The translations under genes and the position numbers were made by a program. The notes beneath the pieces were generated by a model. The model was not told the origin of the DNA. It saw only the letters and a list, made by a program, of their open reading frames with translations, and did no database searches. From Phoenix dactylifera (Eukaryota; Streptophyta; Magnoliopsida; Arecales; Arecaceae): 64,000 nt of DNA. Each line of letters starts with the position of its first letter. Within the stretch, counting starts at the first letter, position 1. The stretch is from contig NC_052403.1 in assembly GCF_009389715.1 (NCBI RefSeq), positions 13,968,797 through 14,032,796 on the forward strand, written 5' to 3'. Of the stretch, positions 1 through 12,600 are shown piece after piece.

Positions 1-3000
1 TAACCTCAGACCAGCTAGGTATTGCTCAGAAGATAACTATAACAAGTAACTCAACAACCATTGTTGCCGACCCATCTATGAGAGCTGAGATTCAGGCAAG
101 AATTTCACAAATAAAGAAAGATTTGGCTGAAACAGATAGTGCCTACCTATCAAGGAAGCTTTCTGAGAGGGTAGCAAAACTCTCAAGTGGTGTAGCTGTG
201 ATCAAGGTCTGCTGTTTTCTTTTCTCTATTTCATACTTCAATCAGCACTGTTATTTAATTATACATATAGCTGCGTTGTGTAAAACTGACCTGCTGGGAC
301 CATTTAAATACTAGCTCTGGTCATACTTTTTAGGGCATTGCTGTGGATTCTGAAGAATGCAAATGATATATAGGTAGGGGCACACACTGAGGCTGAACTT
401 GAGGATAGGAAACTTAGAATTGAGGATGCGAAGAACGCGATTTCTGCTGCACTAGATGAGGGTATAGCACCAGGTGGAGGGGCAACATTTGTACAGTTAT
501 CAAAGCATATTGCTGCCATAATACAAAAGATTGAAGACCCAGAAGAGAAGATTGGTGCTGACATAATTGGAAAGGTCTAGTTTCTTCTTAGTTTTTGCAT
601 ATGTTATGTCATTTTTCAATTCTTTATAAAAGTTGCTTCAAAAATGTATCAGTTACTGTTCTGTGTTCAGCTTAGATTTCTTTTACCTATAAAGAATACA
701 ACATATCCCAAACATAGTAGACGGTAGTAGGTAGCATGCAAGAGAGTGCATGTCTTATTGGAAATTCGCAATCCTGTAGGACCTGAACTTTGAGACATCA
801 AATTGGAAACTTTGATGGTGGTTAAATTTCAGGTCAATGATCCTATACATGATACATAGCACGCACATTACTAACAGATTTATTTTTTCTCTTCATCCGA
901 AACATGAGACACATACTAGACTAAGAATTATGATTTTGCAGCATTAAGTGTCTCTGTTTGATTGCTGATATAAATCTTTGTTGCTATTAGCAGTGGTGGA
1001 CCGATTAAAATTAAGAATTATGGATGACGCAATAGTCAACTTAAATACTTGCTGATAGGCCACATATGGAAGTTCAAAACTAGATTAAGATGCTTTTCTT
1101 TTTATACTTCAACTATGTTTCAGAAACCTAATTGTGATGTTAATTACATTTAACAAGAATATTCGGGTGTCACAGCTGCGATGTTCTAGCCTGAGCCTTC
1201 TCATCTGTGTACATGTCCATTGCATATGTCCCATGTAGCTGTCATGTGTGTAAACGAGAATACAGTATGGCTGTGGGCATACTCTGTATTTCCTCTGTAC
1301 TAAAATGGTTATTTCAATATATTTATTAAATAAGATGTTCCACATTGTGTTTTGTATGTGCTGCTCCTATTTTTACTTGAATGCTAGTTGTCTGAGATAA
1401 TCAGAACTAGGTTTTGCATCAATCTGATGTCCTTCAATATCCAACAGAGAGAACTTGATTTCCTTGAGAAGTGATTTCCTTGGTATAGTAATTGGTTGCC
1501 TGGACAAGATCATCTGAAGCTTTTAACTTTTTCTCATTGGGTAAACATTCAGAGTTGGTGGCCACGACAGTATTTATGATGGGGTATAGATGACATTCCA
1601 TGCACAACTTCTGAGTTATTACTTCATCTAGAAAGTAGAGACTCCCCACATCCATCTACAGGGTTTATGACTTTATGCCCATTCTCTCTCTAAAGTTTCT
1701 GCTTGATTTTTGTCTCCTATTTTTTAAGTGCCACTTTGATGTAACTTGACTCTAAAATACTATCTTCAGCAATTGACATCCAGTAACGGTAAATTTTGCT
1801 CAGTTCTTTTACATTTCTGAAGAATTGGAGGCAAGGCAAGTTGGCTAATGGCAACTCAACTCTTATTTTAAGTTGTGTTTAACTAGCCAGATCTGTAACT
1901 ATACTGTTTCACACCAGCACATTAGCTGAGAAAAGGGTTTATGGATGCCTCTCTTTTCTTAATTTATGATATAGATTAGTTTCGTTATGGGTATCAACTG
2001 TCATAGGTGTCTGTCCAGGAACCATGTAATTTTCATGGTGGTAAACCTGAAATGATTATGAATGACAGTGTGAAGTAGCCATAAGAAACTCATGGGATGA
2101 GATGCACAAAATTTCAATGAAGTACACAAGTTGTTTCATTGAATTATTTGAAGTGTTTTCTGACACTAAGTCATTAATAATAAAATCTGAGTTAAAATTG
2201 AAAATGCAAGATTATGTTCTATAAAATTGAATTATTTCCTTTATTGACATGTTTAATTATGTTCTATTACAGAACATAAATTGGTTTACGCTTTGATCTA
2301 ATTGTGATCTGAATCATATATAATAGGATTAAAACCACGAGTGATTCTACCCTCATGCACTCTATAATACGATATCAACTAGGCAAATTCAACTAATGAT
2401 GAGCCAGTAATGCATGTTTCTTGTTTTCTTCCCTGAAGAAGTGTGGTTAACGTTATCACACTGACAATCCAATTTGTTATGAGGCCCATCTAAGCCAATT
2501 CCATGAGTTCTGGCATGAAATCTCTGCGTCATCTGCTGATGCTTGTCTGCTTGCTACTTCTTTGCAAACCAGTCTGATGTCAGCTGCGCTATGCAGTAGG
2601 TGGCTAAAATGATAAAAATCTTGAAATTGCACTGATGATTCGCAGACATCTTGAAGAAGATGTTCCAATATAGCTGCCCATGTTGCATCTGCATTTCTTG
2701 CCATGACAAGTCCATCTCTTATGCTTCATGGCTCAACATGCTGAATGTTCTCCTTTGCTTCCATTTGATGATCAATGTTTCCATTTTAACTTGTGCATCA
2801 TTTTCCTTATTATCTACTTTACCATTCATTTAAATGCCCATTGAAAGATTGCGTAGAATAAAGTTTTGCTTAAATATCCATATATTTACTTGTAATGAGA
2901 AGTAAAGTTAGTTTACTGTATTGATATACTTTGGGTAAATCATGCTATACTGTTTTAGTCATCATCTGCTTCCAAAAGTTTTAATTCTTGTCACTGTGGA

Positions 3001-3564
3001 AATTACATCACTCTGACTTGCAATATGTTCCTACCAAGGTCTGCACTCTTGGTACCGAGCCCTGCCTTATATGGGTGCCCAACCGGTACACTGGCGTACC
3101 GAGTCTTGTTACCCTACTGGTACAGTATGCCCCATAGCAGGCGATGTGGTCCAAGATTGCAGACCTTGGTTCCTACAAACACTAGTAGCCACTGAAGGTA
3201 GTTTATGGCGTTTAAGAGTCATAGCAGTCCTCAAGAGGAATTTGCTTTGTAACCAAAAGGCTTTCTGGACTTTCAGGCACTCCTTGTACCGGCTTCATCA
3301 ATAGCCCACAATGCAGGAGTTGATGGTTCAGTTGTCGTGGAAAAGCTTCTTGCGACTGGCTGGCGGATTGGATATAATGCAATGACCAATGAGTTCGAAG
3401 ACCTTCTCAAATCGGGTGTGGTAGATCCATGCAAAGTTTCAAGGTGTGCACTCCAGAATGCAGCTTCTGTAGCTGGGATGGTTCTAATGACCCAAGCTGT
3501 CATGGTTGATAAAATAAAGAAGCCAAAGCCTGCTGTGCCTCTGGTTCCCGGAATTGCTCCATAG
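1..3564 (+). CDS. CPN60A: Chaperonin 60 subunit alpha, chloroplastic (3' part of gene, three exons)
   Basis: Encodes the C-terminal part of the plastid GroEL-type chaperonin, which folds imported proteins such as Rubisco large subunit in the stroma with Cpn60-beta and Cpn20/Cpn10. Exons are 1-206 (open at the window edge), 374-574 and 3277-3564, all joined in phase 0; the stop is TAG at 3562-3564. Visible family features are TETDSAY-like helix residues and GVAVIKV at the first junction, then [16 protein letters not shown], the EGIAPGGG loop, GADIIGK, and in the last exon [34 protein letters not shown] and a short [15 protein letters not shown] tail. Plant alpha subunits lack the Gly-Gly-Met tail of bacterial GroEL, and so does this one. 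Several substitutions from the common alpha-1 form suggest the diverged alpha-2 type, which is inference. Both visible donors are unusual (GTCTGC, GTCTAG). The last intron is 2.7 kb. Confidence 0.93.
575..3276 (+). other. Intron of the chaperonin gene, 2.7 kb
   Basis: This AT-rich, non-coding stretch runs between a GTCTAG donor and a pyrimidine-rich TTTCAG acceptor. It holds a 136-bp MITE-like element at 3034-3169. A 75-codon open frame on the minus strand at 2477-2704 has no motif I recognise. I see nothing else in it. Confidence 0.8.
3034..3169. mobile_element. Small MITE-like inverted-repeat element (136 bp)
   Basis: The ends are near-perfect inverted repeats: CCAAGGTCTGCA-C-TCTTGG at the left and the complement of CCAAGGTCTGCA-A-TCTTGG at the right. 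The element is flanked on both sides by TTCCTA (3028-3033 and 3170-3175), a likely target-site duplication. The interior repeats GGTACC-type words and has no coding capacity. A diverged relative is at about 20678-20824. The superfamily cannot be decided from these ends. Confidence 0.6.
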
Positions 3565-5719
3565 CTTTAGAAGATATCAAGTTGATGAAGAAATTAAAGC
3601 TAGCCATTGAACCTGCAGGAGTTTCTGTCAGATATGTTGAAACCAGACTGGAAGTGCTTGGCTGAAGGGTGACATCCAATGCTCACAGGTCAAAACACTT
3701 GCTTGCACTGAAAAAATTCACTCCTGCAGGTGCCGTCAACTTTGACTCCTAAAAAATGCTCTTTTCAAAGATCTGGCTTTCTGAATATGTTTACTCTCTA
3801 CTGCTGTTCATAGCTTATGTATTAGGTATCTGGTTGTGGAGGCACTTTTCTTTTAGAAATATGTGTTATGACATCTAAGGACTTCTAGTTTGTCACATAT
3901 AACTCAGAAATTCTTCGAGACCCTGTAACAATGGTGTTGTGAAATAATGACATCACATATGTTCAATGCTCTTGTCCTGGCTCATGATGATTGCGACTAC
4001 TCCAGAATTTGTTTGTGGTGCAACCCTGTATTTTCTTCTTGACTTCTAGTGAATGTCTAACCATTTGTGAAGCCCTATGGTATGCACAAATCTACTATAA
4101 ATGTGCAAAGCAAAATAGGAGTTGTGCTGATTGTTCACATCCCTGAAGTAGGATTTAGAAGATGATGCAAAGTAATATGGACATATAACATAGGGATCTA
4201 TTACGAAATTGTGTAATCACTTAAAATTTAGCATCCAATTAAGTTTATACAGGAGGCACTGATCGACCAGCTTGCTGGCTTAATGAGTCCAGCTTCTCAG
4301 TCTTCTTGGGGAGCACTACATCCTCTTTTAATGCTAGCTGTTGCTTCCTTAATTTGTTTTAGGTGAAAATAAGAGGCTGTCAAATTTGATCTAGGATATG
4401 AATGACATGAATGAGATATTTGAGTCAAGAAATTAACTTATCCTGGTCGCAGTAAAGTTCGAGCAAAGTACTGTTTCCAACTTTTTTCTATAGATCCAAG
4501 CAAAAAATATACCTCAAAATAGTGAGAATCTTTCATTAGCTTACAATTCTGCATTGATTATTGCCATTAGATTTTCAAACTACAAATAATTTGGGTGTAA
4601 CCACCAACTTGAACCTAATGATATGGACTTCTGGACTGCCTGTTCTACTAAAAGCAGATGTGGAGAAAATATCAGCATAGTATGAAATGAAAACTGCGTT
4701 GTTGGTAACAGGAAACCTCAAAACATGATTAAGGCTATGCCGTTTGACCTCAGAAAACCTTTGGTTGGCAGAAGATCTCCATGGGCGATATGCATGCATG
4801 GAGAAAAGTACTGCAATTCAAAGGCATCATTCTCACCATTCTGAAACAAGGGCTGAAAATCCAATTCAATGCAGCAAAATTGACATTACAGGTATATTTC
4901 GTTGGAGGGACTTCGGCTCTTTAATGGGAATGGGAAGGAGTGACTCTCACTTCGGCTGTTTGGTTAGGGGGACTCATTCTTATTTTGGTTTCACAGGAAA
5001 ATAGAAATTATGCCCCAATCCCCATAATCTAATCTAGACTCTCATCCAATATTCAAATTCCATTTCAATTCTGCTTCCAGTCACGAACCAACTGCATCAG
5101 AGAATATGATCATTTTGATTCCTATTTCAATTCATTCCGATTCTAATACCAATTCTGATTTTGATCATGAACCAAACACACCCTATAGTTGATGTTATCT
5201 ACCAATGTGAGTTAAGTTATTAAGATGAAGAACATATATTTCCAGATAAAAGACTCACCATAGGGTTTTAACGGGTTTAGTCAGTATCATCACTTGTACA
5301 GCCACATCCATCATCATGATAAGCTGCATCACAAGCAAATCAAACATCGAACTCGCATCAAAAATTTGTCATACTAAGTGGCAAACACTTAATGAGTTAG
5401 AGAAGTCTATAACCTAAAAAGACATATCAAGGAATGAGGGTTTGGTGGGACTTAGCTTATGTAGAATGATGGAGCTTCAACGTATTTGATGAATGCATAA
5501 TTTTTTTAACTTTCTATTTGTTTATTCATTTTTAAGAAAACAAGATAGTAATTTCTCATCAATTCATTTCATGAGAAGATGAAATAAAGTAGACATTTCT
5601 AATATATAGATTACAAGCACAAAATAGTGAAGAAAAATTAGGCATTACAATAATATTACCAAAGACAAATAGATCTAAGAAAGCTGATATCCTGCTGTAA
5701 CTTAGGACTAGAAAACGCA
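3565..5719. other. 3' UTR of the chaperonin gene and intergenic DNA
   Basis: The first few hundred bases are probably the 3' untranslated region. The rest is AT-rich DNA without a recognisable gene. It contains a possible MITE near 4954-5183. The last five bases before the copia element (5720-5724, AAGGG) are its target duplication. Confidence 0.6.
4954..5183. mobile_element. Possible MITE with GGCTGTTTGGTT-type ends
   Basis: The left end reads GGCTGTTTGGTTAGGGG and the right end reads as the complement of GGGTGTGTTTGGTTCATG, an imperfect inverted repeat typical of small plant DNA transposons. The interior is rich in the words ATTCC and ATTCT. No clear target duplication was found, so the limits are approximate. 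Confidence 0.35.
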
Positions 5720-6882
5720 AAGGGTGTTAGATGTATGCCCTAGAAGCCAATTTGGCTGACACATTATTGATTCTAGGGACATAATTTTGTACTTGACTGT
5801 TTATTATTGAATAAATAAAAGGCATCTTTTCATTCATATTATTTATGTGTCTATGAATCGTCCAAGAAATTAATAAGATGATGATACATATTCTCAAGAG
5901 TTGAGAATTTGAGCCATGTATCATTGGTGATTAATTTCTAAATGCTCCTGATCAATGGATCATCACGAGGACGGTGATCGATCCGATCAGTGCACAGATC
6001 ACTTTCCTTCTGGATGGACGAGACTTGAGTCCACAGTGTAGGGACACTGAAGTGATAGTGCAGGTGCTTGTTAGAGAACAAGGGTACTGAGCGTGACCAA
6101 GACAAGAAGTCACTTGGATGTCTATCCACTCGTCAGTGACTTGCTTGATGTTGCAGTAGTGTGACTGGTCCTTTGACCTGCGGTGCTTCGGCTACTCACA
6201 GTGAGGTTATTGTAGTTTGACTGCACACATACATGGTCTCTAGCCATATGGGTCCATGCAGTGTAGATTGGCTGCAGTAAGTTCACTGTAGGAGTAGGGT
6301 ATGCACCTATAAGGAATCTATCGACCTTGATAGAAGAGGAGTGATCCTATGTGATTTGTTAGACTGAGTTCTAAGACCTTGGCCAGGGCAGTAATATAAA
6401 GTGGAAAAAGAGTTTTCCACTATCGAACTCAAGTCGAATAAATCTTGACATATGACAGACGATGGGGTTTGACGAGTTGTCCATGACCTCCGTCCTGTAG
6501 GGATCCACGATAGTAAGGACTGTATCACATGTTAACTGCACCTAGAGGTTCATCTTTCTATTCTACTGGGTAGCCACTACATGCTGCTAGGTGTCACTGG
6601 TGGATGGATGGGACTCATAGGGATTATCTTGATGATCGATAAACCCTAATGAGTTGAGTTGGAATCGTTCCAACCCATTGAAAGGAGTTTTCAATGATAT
6701 TGTGATAGAGATCATAATATATCTCACTACCAGTCAGAGTAGAACCTATGGGGTCACACACACTAGAAGTATTGACCGATCCGATGGTTGAATAGTGATT
6801 ATAAATCACGAGTAATCAATTCGATTGATATTCGGTTGAAGAAGGAACAAAGGGAATTAATTAATTGGACTTAAACACAAAT

Positions 6883-7335
6883 CCTACTTCGGGTAGGATT
6901 CCTGGAGTCCTAATTGGATTAGGACTGGGAATCCTAGTTGGAGTAGGACTGGGATTCCTACTTGGAATAGGATTCCTACAACCCTAATGAGATTAGGAAT
7001 TTTGAATTAAAATTGGATTCCTACTTGGAGTAGGATTTCTAGAAATCCTAATTGGATTAGGACTTCGGATTCAAATAGAGTCCTAATTGGATTAGGACTA
7101 AAATTTAAATACATCCCAAATGGATTAGGATTCCTTAAGTCTAAATTAATTATTAATCTAATGAATCAACATGACTCCTAATTGGATTAGGATTGAAGAG
7201 TTCAATTGAGTCATGGTTCATTCAAGTTCTAATAGGATTAGGACTAGCATGGATTGAACCCAATTGATTCATGATTTGGTTAAAGCCTAATAGGATTAGG
7301 ACTTAGCCATAAGAGGGACACCTAATCCTCCTTAG
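6883..7335. repeat. Array of about 13 short near-palindromes within the 5' LTR
   Basis: Variants of a roughly 19-21 bp self-complementary word recur at irregular spacing, for example GTCCTAATTGGATTAGGAC and ATCCTACTTGGAGTAGGAT. Each can fold into a small hairpin, and neighbours can pair with one another. The same array is in the 3' LTR (about 14771-15205) with one unit missing. Confidence 0.85.
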
Positions 7336-7440
7336 AGGAGGATTAGGGCATCACAAGAAGGAGGGATCACGCCCCTTCTCCTCTCCTTGTGTGCGGCATG
7401 AAGAGAGGGGCCGGCGCCCCCTTCTTATGGAATTAACTCT

Positions 7441-7479
7441 AGGGCTCCTAGATTGTAGGAGCCCTAGATGGCTATATAA
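7441..7479 (+). promoter_or_regulatory. Likely copia LTR core promoter: hairpin plus TATA box
   Basis: A perfect 10-bp inverted repeat (AGGGCTCCTA, 5-base loop, TAGGAGCCCT; 7441-7465) lies seven bases before TATATAA (7473-7479). The block sits between two copies of GGGGCCGGCGCCC (7407-7419 and 7490-7502). The 3' LTR keeps the same arrangement, with its TATA at 15343-15349. The promoter role is inferred from position and TATA; the hairpin and repeats are seen directly. Confidence 0.6.
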
Positions 7480-8080
7480 GAGGAGGCAAGGGGCCGGCGC
7501 CCTAATGCACTTGAAGCCCTCCTCTTGCTGCCGCCACCCTCCCCTCTCCTCCCTTGGTTCAACCGCAAGCAAGGTGCAAGGGAAAGAAGAGCTTGGCGAC
7601 ATCCCTTCTTCCTCCTCTTGGCTTCAACGCATGAGAAAAGAAGAAGGCTGCGAAGGGCTTTGATCTTCTTCCTCTTCTTCATCCTTCTTCTTCCTCCTCT
7701 CAAGTGCAATCAAGAGTTGATTGAAAGAGAGGAGATCAGCCATCAAAAGAAGTCTTTGCAAGGGAGCTAGCACCCCGGGAAGACAAGAAAGATTTGATCG
7801 GTCCTCTACTTCGTGTGGATACTCGTAGAGGCCGGACGTTTGAACGGCTTCAAGCGAACCCTCTTCCGAAAATCACGAATTCAGATTTGCGGTGATCATC
7901 TACCCGCGCAAGGTGAAGATCTGATCTTCCTAATGGTTTTAAAAGTTTTAATTCTTACCTAATTACGAAAGGTCTCGAAACAACGTTCATGCAATGAACG
8001 TTGATCCCGCACATGCCCCCTTTCCGCTGCCATCTGATTTTTGTTTTGAAATATCAGCGGCATGGGCGGGTTCCCAACAG

Positions 8081-8093
8081 TGGTATCAGAGCC
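8081..8093 (+). other. Copia primer-binding site (initiator tRNA-Met)
   Basis: TGGTATCAGAGCC begins one base after the 5' LTR. It is complementary to the 3' end of plant initiator tRNA-Met, the usual primer for copia minus-strand DNA synthesis. Confidence 0.93.
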
Positions 8094-9634
8094 TAGGCTT
8101 CGTAGATTAAGATAAGAATTAAATATCTAAAGGCTTATTAGATCTGAAAATTGAATGATCATGCATGCTGAAAATTTCTGCATGCAGATTTTTCAGGGGT
8201 GCTGATTTTTGCATGCTGATTTTTATGTGATAAAATGATGGTTCTAATTGCGTTGTTAATGAGATTACAAAGTTTAGAATCATGATTAGCATGATCAGCA
8301 ACCTATGTCATGACATAATCAGTTAGTTTTCAGATCTAAAAATTATAATTGTTGCATATGGTGATGATCATAGGATTCAAACTCTTTTGGTATCAAATGT
8401 AATGACCTGCGATGTGATCTGCGATGTCATGTAATTTTTCAGATGCTTGCATGCATCTTATTTGATGTTTTGAGAGGCCTGCATGCCTCCTAAAAGGAGA
8501 TGTAATTTATTTTATTTTTATTTTACATCTGGTTGTATTTCTGTGATGTGATGTACGTCAACGATCAAGTCGAAGACGATGCATGAGATGAACAGGGGTT
8601 TAAGCGGTTGATGGCGATTGGATCAAGAGTTGGTCAAGGATCGAATCAAGGAGGCTTGGAACCAATTCAAGAGTTGAAGACCAGTTGATTGATTGACGTG
8701 CATGTGCTTGTAATACGACCTAACTAGAATCCATGATCATCACCTATTTAAAGTTTAGCTTTAATTTGATGCTACGATTATAACTGCCTGTGATGTGCCG
8801 TTTGCATGTGATGTGAATGCGAGTCGGGTAGATAGGTTTACATGTGATGTAGCAAACCCAATTGAGACCTAAATCAAAACCTCCTCAATCAAGTCGAGAG
8901 TGAACCGACATGAGCAAGTCATATTAGATTAATTGATCTAATTGGTGTCTAGGAAAGCATAAAAGGTGGTTACTTAATTAGGACCTTACTCTCTGAGTAA
9001 GGGGAGCCTCCCACCTGCTTACCTAGCCAATTGTTCGATTACCTCTTATGAAGGGCTCAAGTTGCAAACACTAAGACCTGATTAACCAATATTAAGTCAA
9101 TAGGTCTTCCACTGTAGTAGAGCTGCTAAGGCCTTTCTGATGTTGATTTGTCTCGGCTGGACACAGTGGTCAAGTTGCATCGGGGGGCTGGACCTCTCTA
9201 TAGACATGAGATGTTGTAGGGTAAAGGTGGGGTTGGGCGCCAATAACTTTTAGGTGAGGACCCAATGACGACTTTATTCCTACGGTTATACGGTGGGTCT
9301 GACTTAACTAAGAAATGGGACCAATAACTGTTAGGTGAGGTCTTCATGGCTTAGAGACCAAGTTACACTGCACCATGCTTGAGAAGCATTGTACAAGAGT
9401 TGTACACTCATCCATCTATGTGTCACCAATAACTGTTAGGTGAGGTGGCATGTAAATCGGTGGGACCGCAGTACCCGCTAGAAACCCTAGTCGTGTGGGA
9501 TTTCCGTTTTCCCTACCAGGGGAGTGTGAGGGATTCGAGAAAATAGTGGGAGTTACATTTGTTCTAAAAGACCTTAGAACAGATTAGGATCAAGTACAAA
9601 AGTCTAACTAGAATCTTTACTCTCTGCAGATACA
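8094..9634 (+). other. Untranslated leader of the copia element
   Basis: No open frame resembles a known protein. It contains three spaced copies of a 20-bp motif (CCAATAACTGTTAGGTGAGG, first copy with one mismatch) at 9240-9259, 9321-9340 and 9426-9445. RNA packaging or dimerisation signals would lie in this part of a retrotransposon; linking the motif to them is speculative. Confidence 0.8.
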
Positions 9635-12600
9635 ATGTCAGCTTCAAACCCTTTGACCCGTATTCTTGAGACCAACCGACTGACCGGAACCAATTACAAA
9701 GACTGGCTTAGAAATCTCAAAATTGTTTTAGACTGTGAGAAAATAGGCTACATACTCGATTTAGATATCCCCACACTACCAACACGTCCTACTGATGTTC
9801 AACGTGAGATACATAAAAAGTGGTTGGATGATGACATTAGAGTAAAATGCTATATGATGGCATCCATGTCTAATGAACTCCAATGCCAGCATGAAAATAT
9901 GAAGACTGCTAGGGACATACTGGCACACCTGCAATAGTTGTATGGTGAGCAGAGTCGCACAGCTCGTTTTGAAGTGTCCAAGAGGCTTTTCAAAGCAAAG
10001 ATGCGCGAGGGGCAGTCTGTCCATGATCACGGTCTGACCATGATCAAGGACCTGGAGGAGCTTGAGAAGCTCGGTATGGACATGCACAAGGAATTACAAG
10101 TGGATTTGATCCTACAGTCACTTCCTGATTCATTTGGTCAGTTTATAGTAAACTACCACATGAATAAGATTCAATGCACTAAGACTGAACTAATCAACAT
10201 GTTGGTAACTGCTGAGGGAGCCTTGAAAGGTTCAAGGGGCAATGTCCTTGCTGCTGAGTTGACTTCTGGTTCCAAGAGAAAGTCTACTTGGAAGAAAAAG
10301 AAGCCTGCTAAGAAGCAAAAGAAAGACAAGAAGCCAAAGAAGGAAGTTCAAAAGAAAAAGGCTAACGACAAAGGAAAATGTTTCCACTGCAATGTCGAAG
10401 GCCACTGGAAGAGAAACTGTCCTTCATACCTCGAGAGCCTGAAGAACAAGAAAGGTGACACGCCTTCAGAAGGTATAGACTTGCTCATAATTGAAACTAA
10501 TCTAACGGTTTCTTCTACTTCTAGTTGGGTTATAGATTCTGGTTCTAGTGCTCATTTGTGCACTACCATGCAGGGTCTAAAGGAAAGTAGAAGGCTGGCG
10601 GAAGGTGCGGTAACCCTTCGGGTTGGCAACGGGGCAAAAGTTGCTGCTGTGGCTGTGGGCACCTACCATCTGCGACTACCGTCTGGATTTAGTTTATTAC
10701 TTAGAGACTGCTATTATGTACCTGCTGCTAGCAGAAATTTGATTTCTGTTTCATGTCTAGCACAGGAAGGTCATGTTTTTACTTTTGACAAAGACTGCTG
10801 TTCTATTTATTTAAGAAATAAAATAGTCGCACGTGGTTTCATGATCGACAGTCTCTATCATTTACATATGGATGTATCTGTGAATATTACCGAGCAAAAA
10901 GTGAGTGCCAAAGGATCCAAAAGATCTAGAGATGAGATAAACCAAAGATATTTGTGGCACCTCAGGCTTGGCCATATTGGAGAAGACAGAATGAACAAAA
11001 TGGATAAAGATGGGCTTTTAGGCTCATTGACTTCCGAGTCATATCCAGTTTGCGAGTCCTGTCTTTGAGGAAAAATGGCTAGACTGCCCTTTGTAGGACA
11101 TGGGGAGAGGACCACTGAAATACTTACCCTAGTACATACAGATGTATGTGGCCCATTCGATGTGCTAGCCAGGGGATGTTATTTTTACTTCATTACCTTT
11201 ACCGATGATTATTCACGATATGGGTATGTGTATCTTATGAGACACAAGTCTGAATCTTTTGAAAAGTTCAAAGAGTTCAAGAATGAAGTAGAAAAACAAA
11301 CCGAAAAACCTCTTAAGGCTCTTCGATCAGATCGAGGAGGAGAATACCTTAGTGGGGAATTCCGGGACTATCTCAAAGAAAACGGCATAGTCTCACAATG
11401 GACACCTCCGGGTACACCTCAACTCAACAGGGTGTCAGAGAGGAGGAATCGGACCCTGTTGGACATGGTCAGGTCCATGATGAGCTTCACTGATTTACCT
11501 ATGTTCCTTTGGGGAGATGCCTTACTCACAGTGATTTATTTATTGAATAGAGTTCCCTCTAAATCCGTTCCTACCACACCGTATGAGATATGGCATGGTA
11601 AGAAACCAAGTCTGGGTCATCTCAAGATTTGGGGATGTCCGCCCCACGTCAAGAGACTACAGACGGACAAGTTAGAGGCTAGGACCATAAGTGCTCGTTT
11701 TATAGGATATCTTAAAGAGTCATTAGGATACAATTTTTACGTCTCAGAGGATCACAATGTGTTTGTGAGCCGTCATGCCATCTTCTTGGAAAATCAGTTT
11801 ATCCTTGATAGAGGCAGTTGGGGGAAAATTGAGCTTGAAGAGAAAGTCTCTGAAAAGCAACGAGTCATGGATCCTATAGAACCCATTCATAAAGAGCCAG
11901 TACACGATGTCCCTCGACCACCTCGTAGATCTAGTAGGGTCTTCCATCCTTCCGATAGATACTTAGGTATACTAGAAGAGGATACCGAGAAAATATTCCT
12001 AGTGGGAGATAGGGATCACATACAGGATCCCAAAACCTATAACGAGGCGATATCTGATATCGATTCCGAGAAATGGCTGGAAGCTATGAAGTCAGAGTTA
12101 GACTCCATGCATTCCAACCAAGTCTGGACCTTAGTAGACCCATCAGAAGGTATTGTACCTATTGGATGCAAATAGATCTACAAAAGGAAGATAGGTTCGG
12201 ATAGAGAGGTAGAGACCTATAAGGCAAGGCTTGTGGCAAAAGGGTATAGTCAGCGCGAGGGCATTGACTATCAGGAGACCTTTTCACCTGTAGCCATGCT
12301 AAAATCCATCCGAACATTGCTTGCCATTGCAGCATTTCATGATTATGAAATCTGGCAGATGGATATGAAAACTGCTTTCCTGAATGGATATCTTAATTAA
12401 GATATCTATATGGAACAGCCTTTGGGTTTCACTTCCAGTGATGGAGATCACAAGGTCTGCAAGCTGCAAAGGTCCATATATGGACTAAAGCAAGCATCTC
12501 GGAGTTGGAACACTCGTTTCGATGACGCAATCAAAATGTTTGATTTCATCAAAAACGAAGAGGAACCGTGTGTTTACAAAAAGGTTAGTGGGAGTGCTGT

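Larger units (their letters stand above)
5725..8079 (+). repeat. 5' LTR of the copia element (2355 bp)
   Basis: It starts TGTTAG and ends CCAACA. It contains an array of short near-palindromes (6883-7335), a hairpin directly before a TATA box (TATATAA at 7473-7479), and a long pyrimidine-rich tract in the presumed transcribed part (about 7665-7700). Relative to the 3' LTR it has 20 extra bases: one 18-bp unit of the palindrome array (near 6955-6975) and two single bases. Confidence 0.96.

Noticed and set aside
3567..3665. Small open frame just after the chaperonin stop (EDIKLMKKLKLAIEP...)
   Set aside because: It looks protein-like but is only about 32 codons, is in another frame, has no early start and matches no family I know; it lies in the likely 3' UTR.
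7351..7770. Overlapping 80-90 codon frames on both strands in the copia LTR
   Set aside because: They come from purine/pyrimidine-biased sequence, recur only because the LTR is duplicated (15221-15631), and lack any motif.
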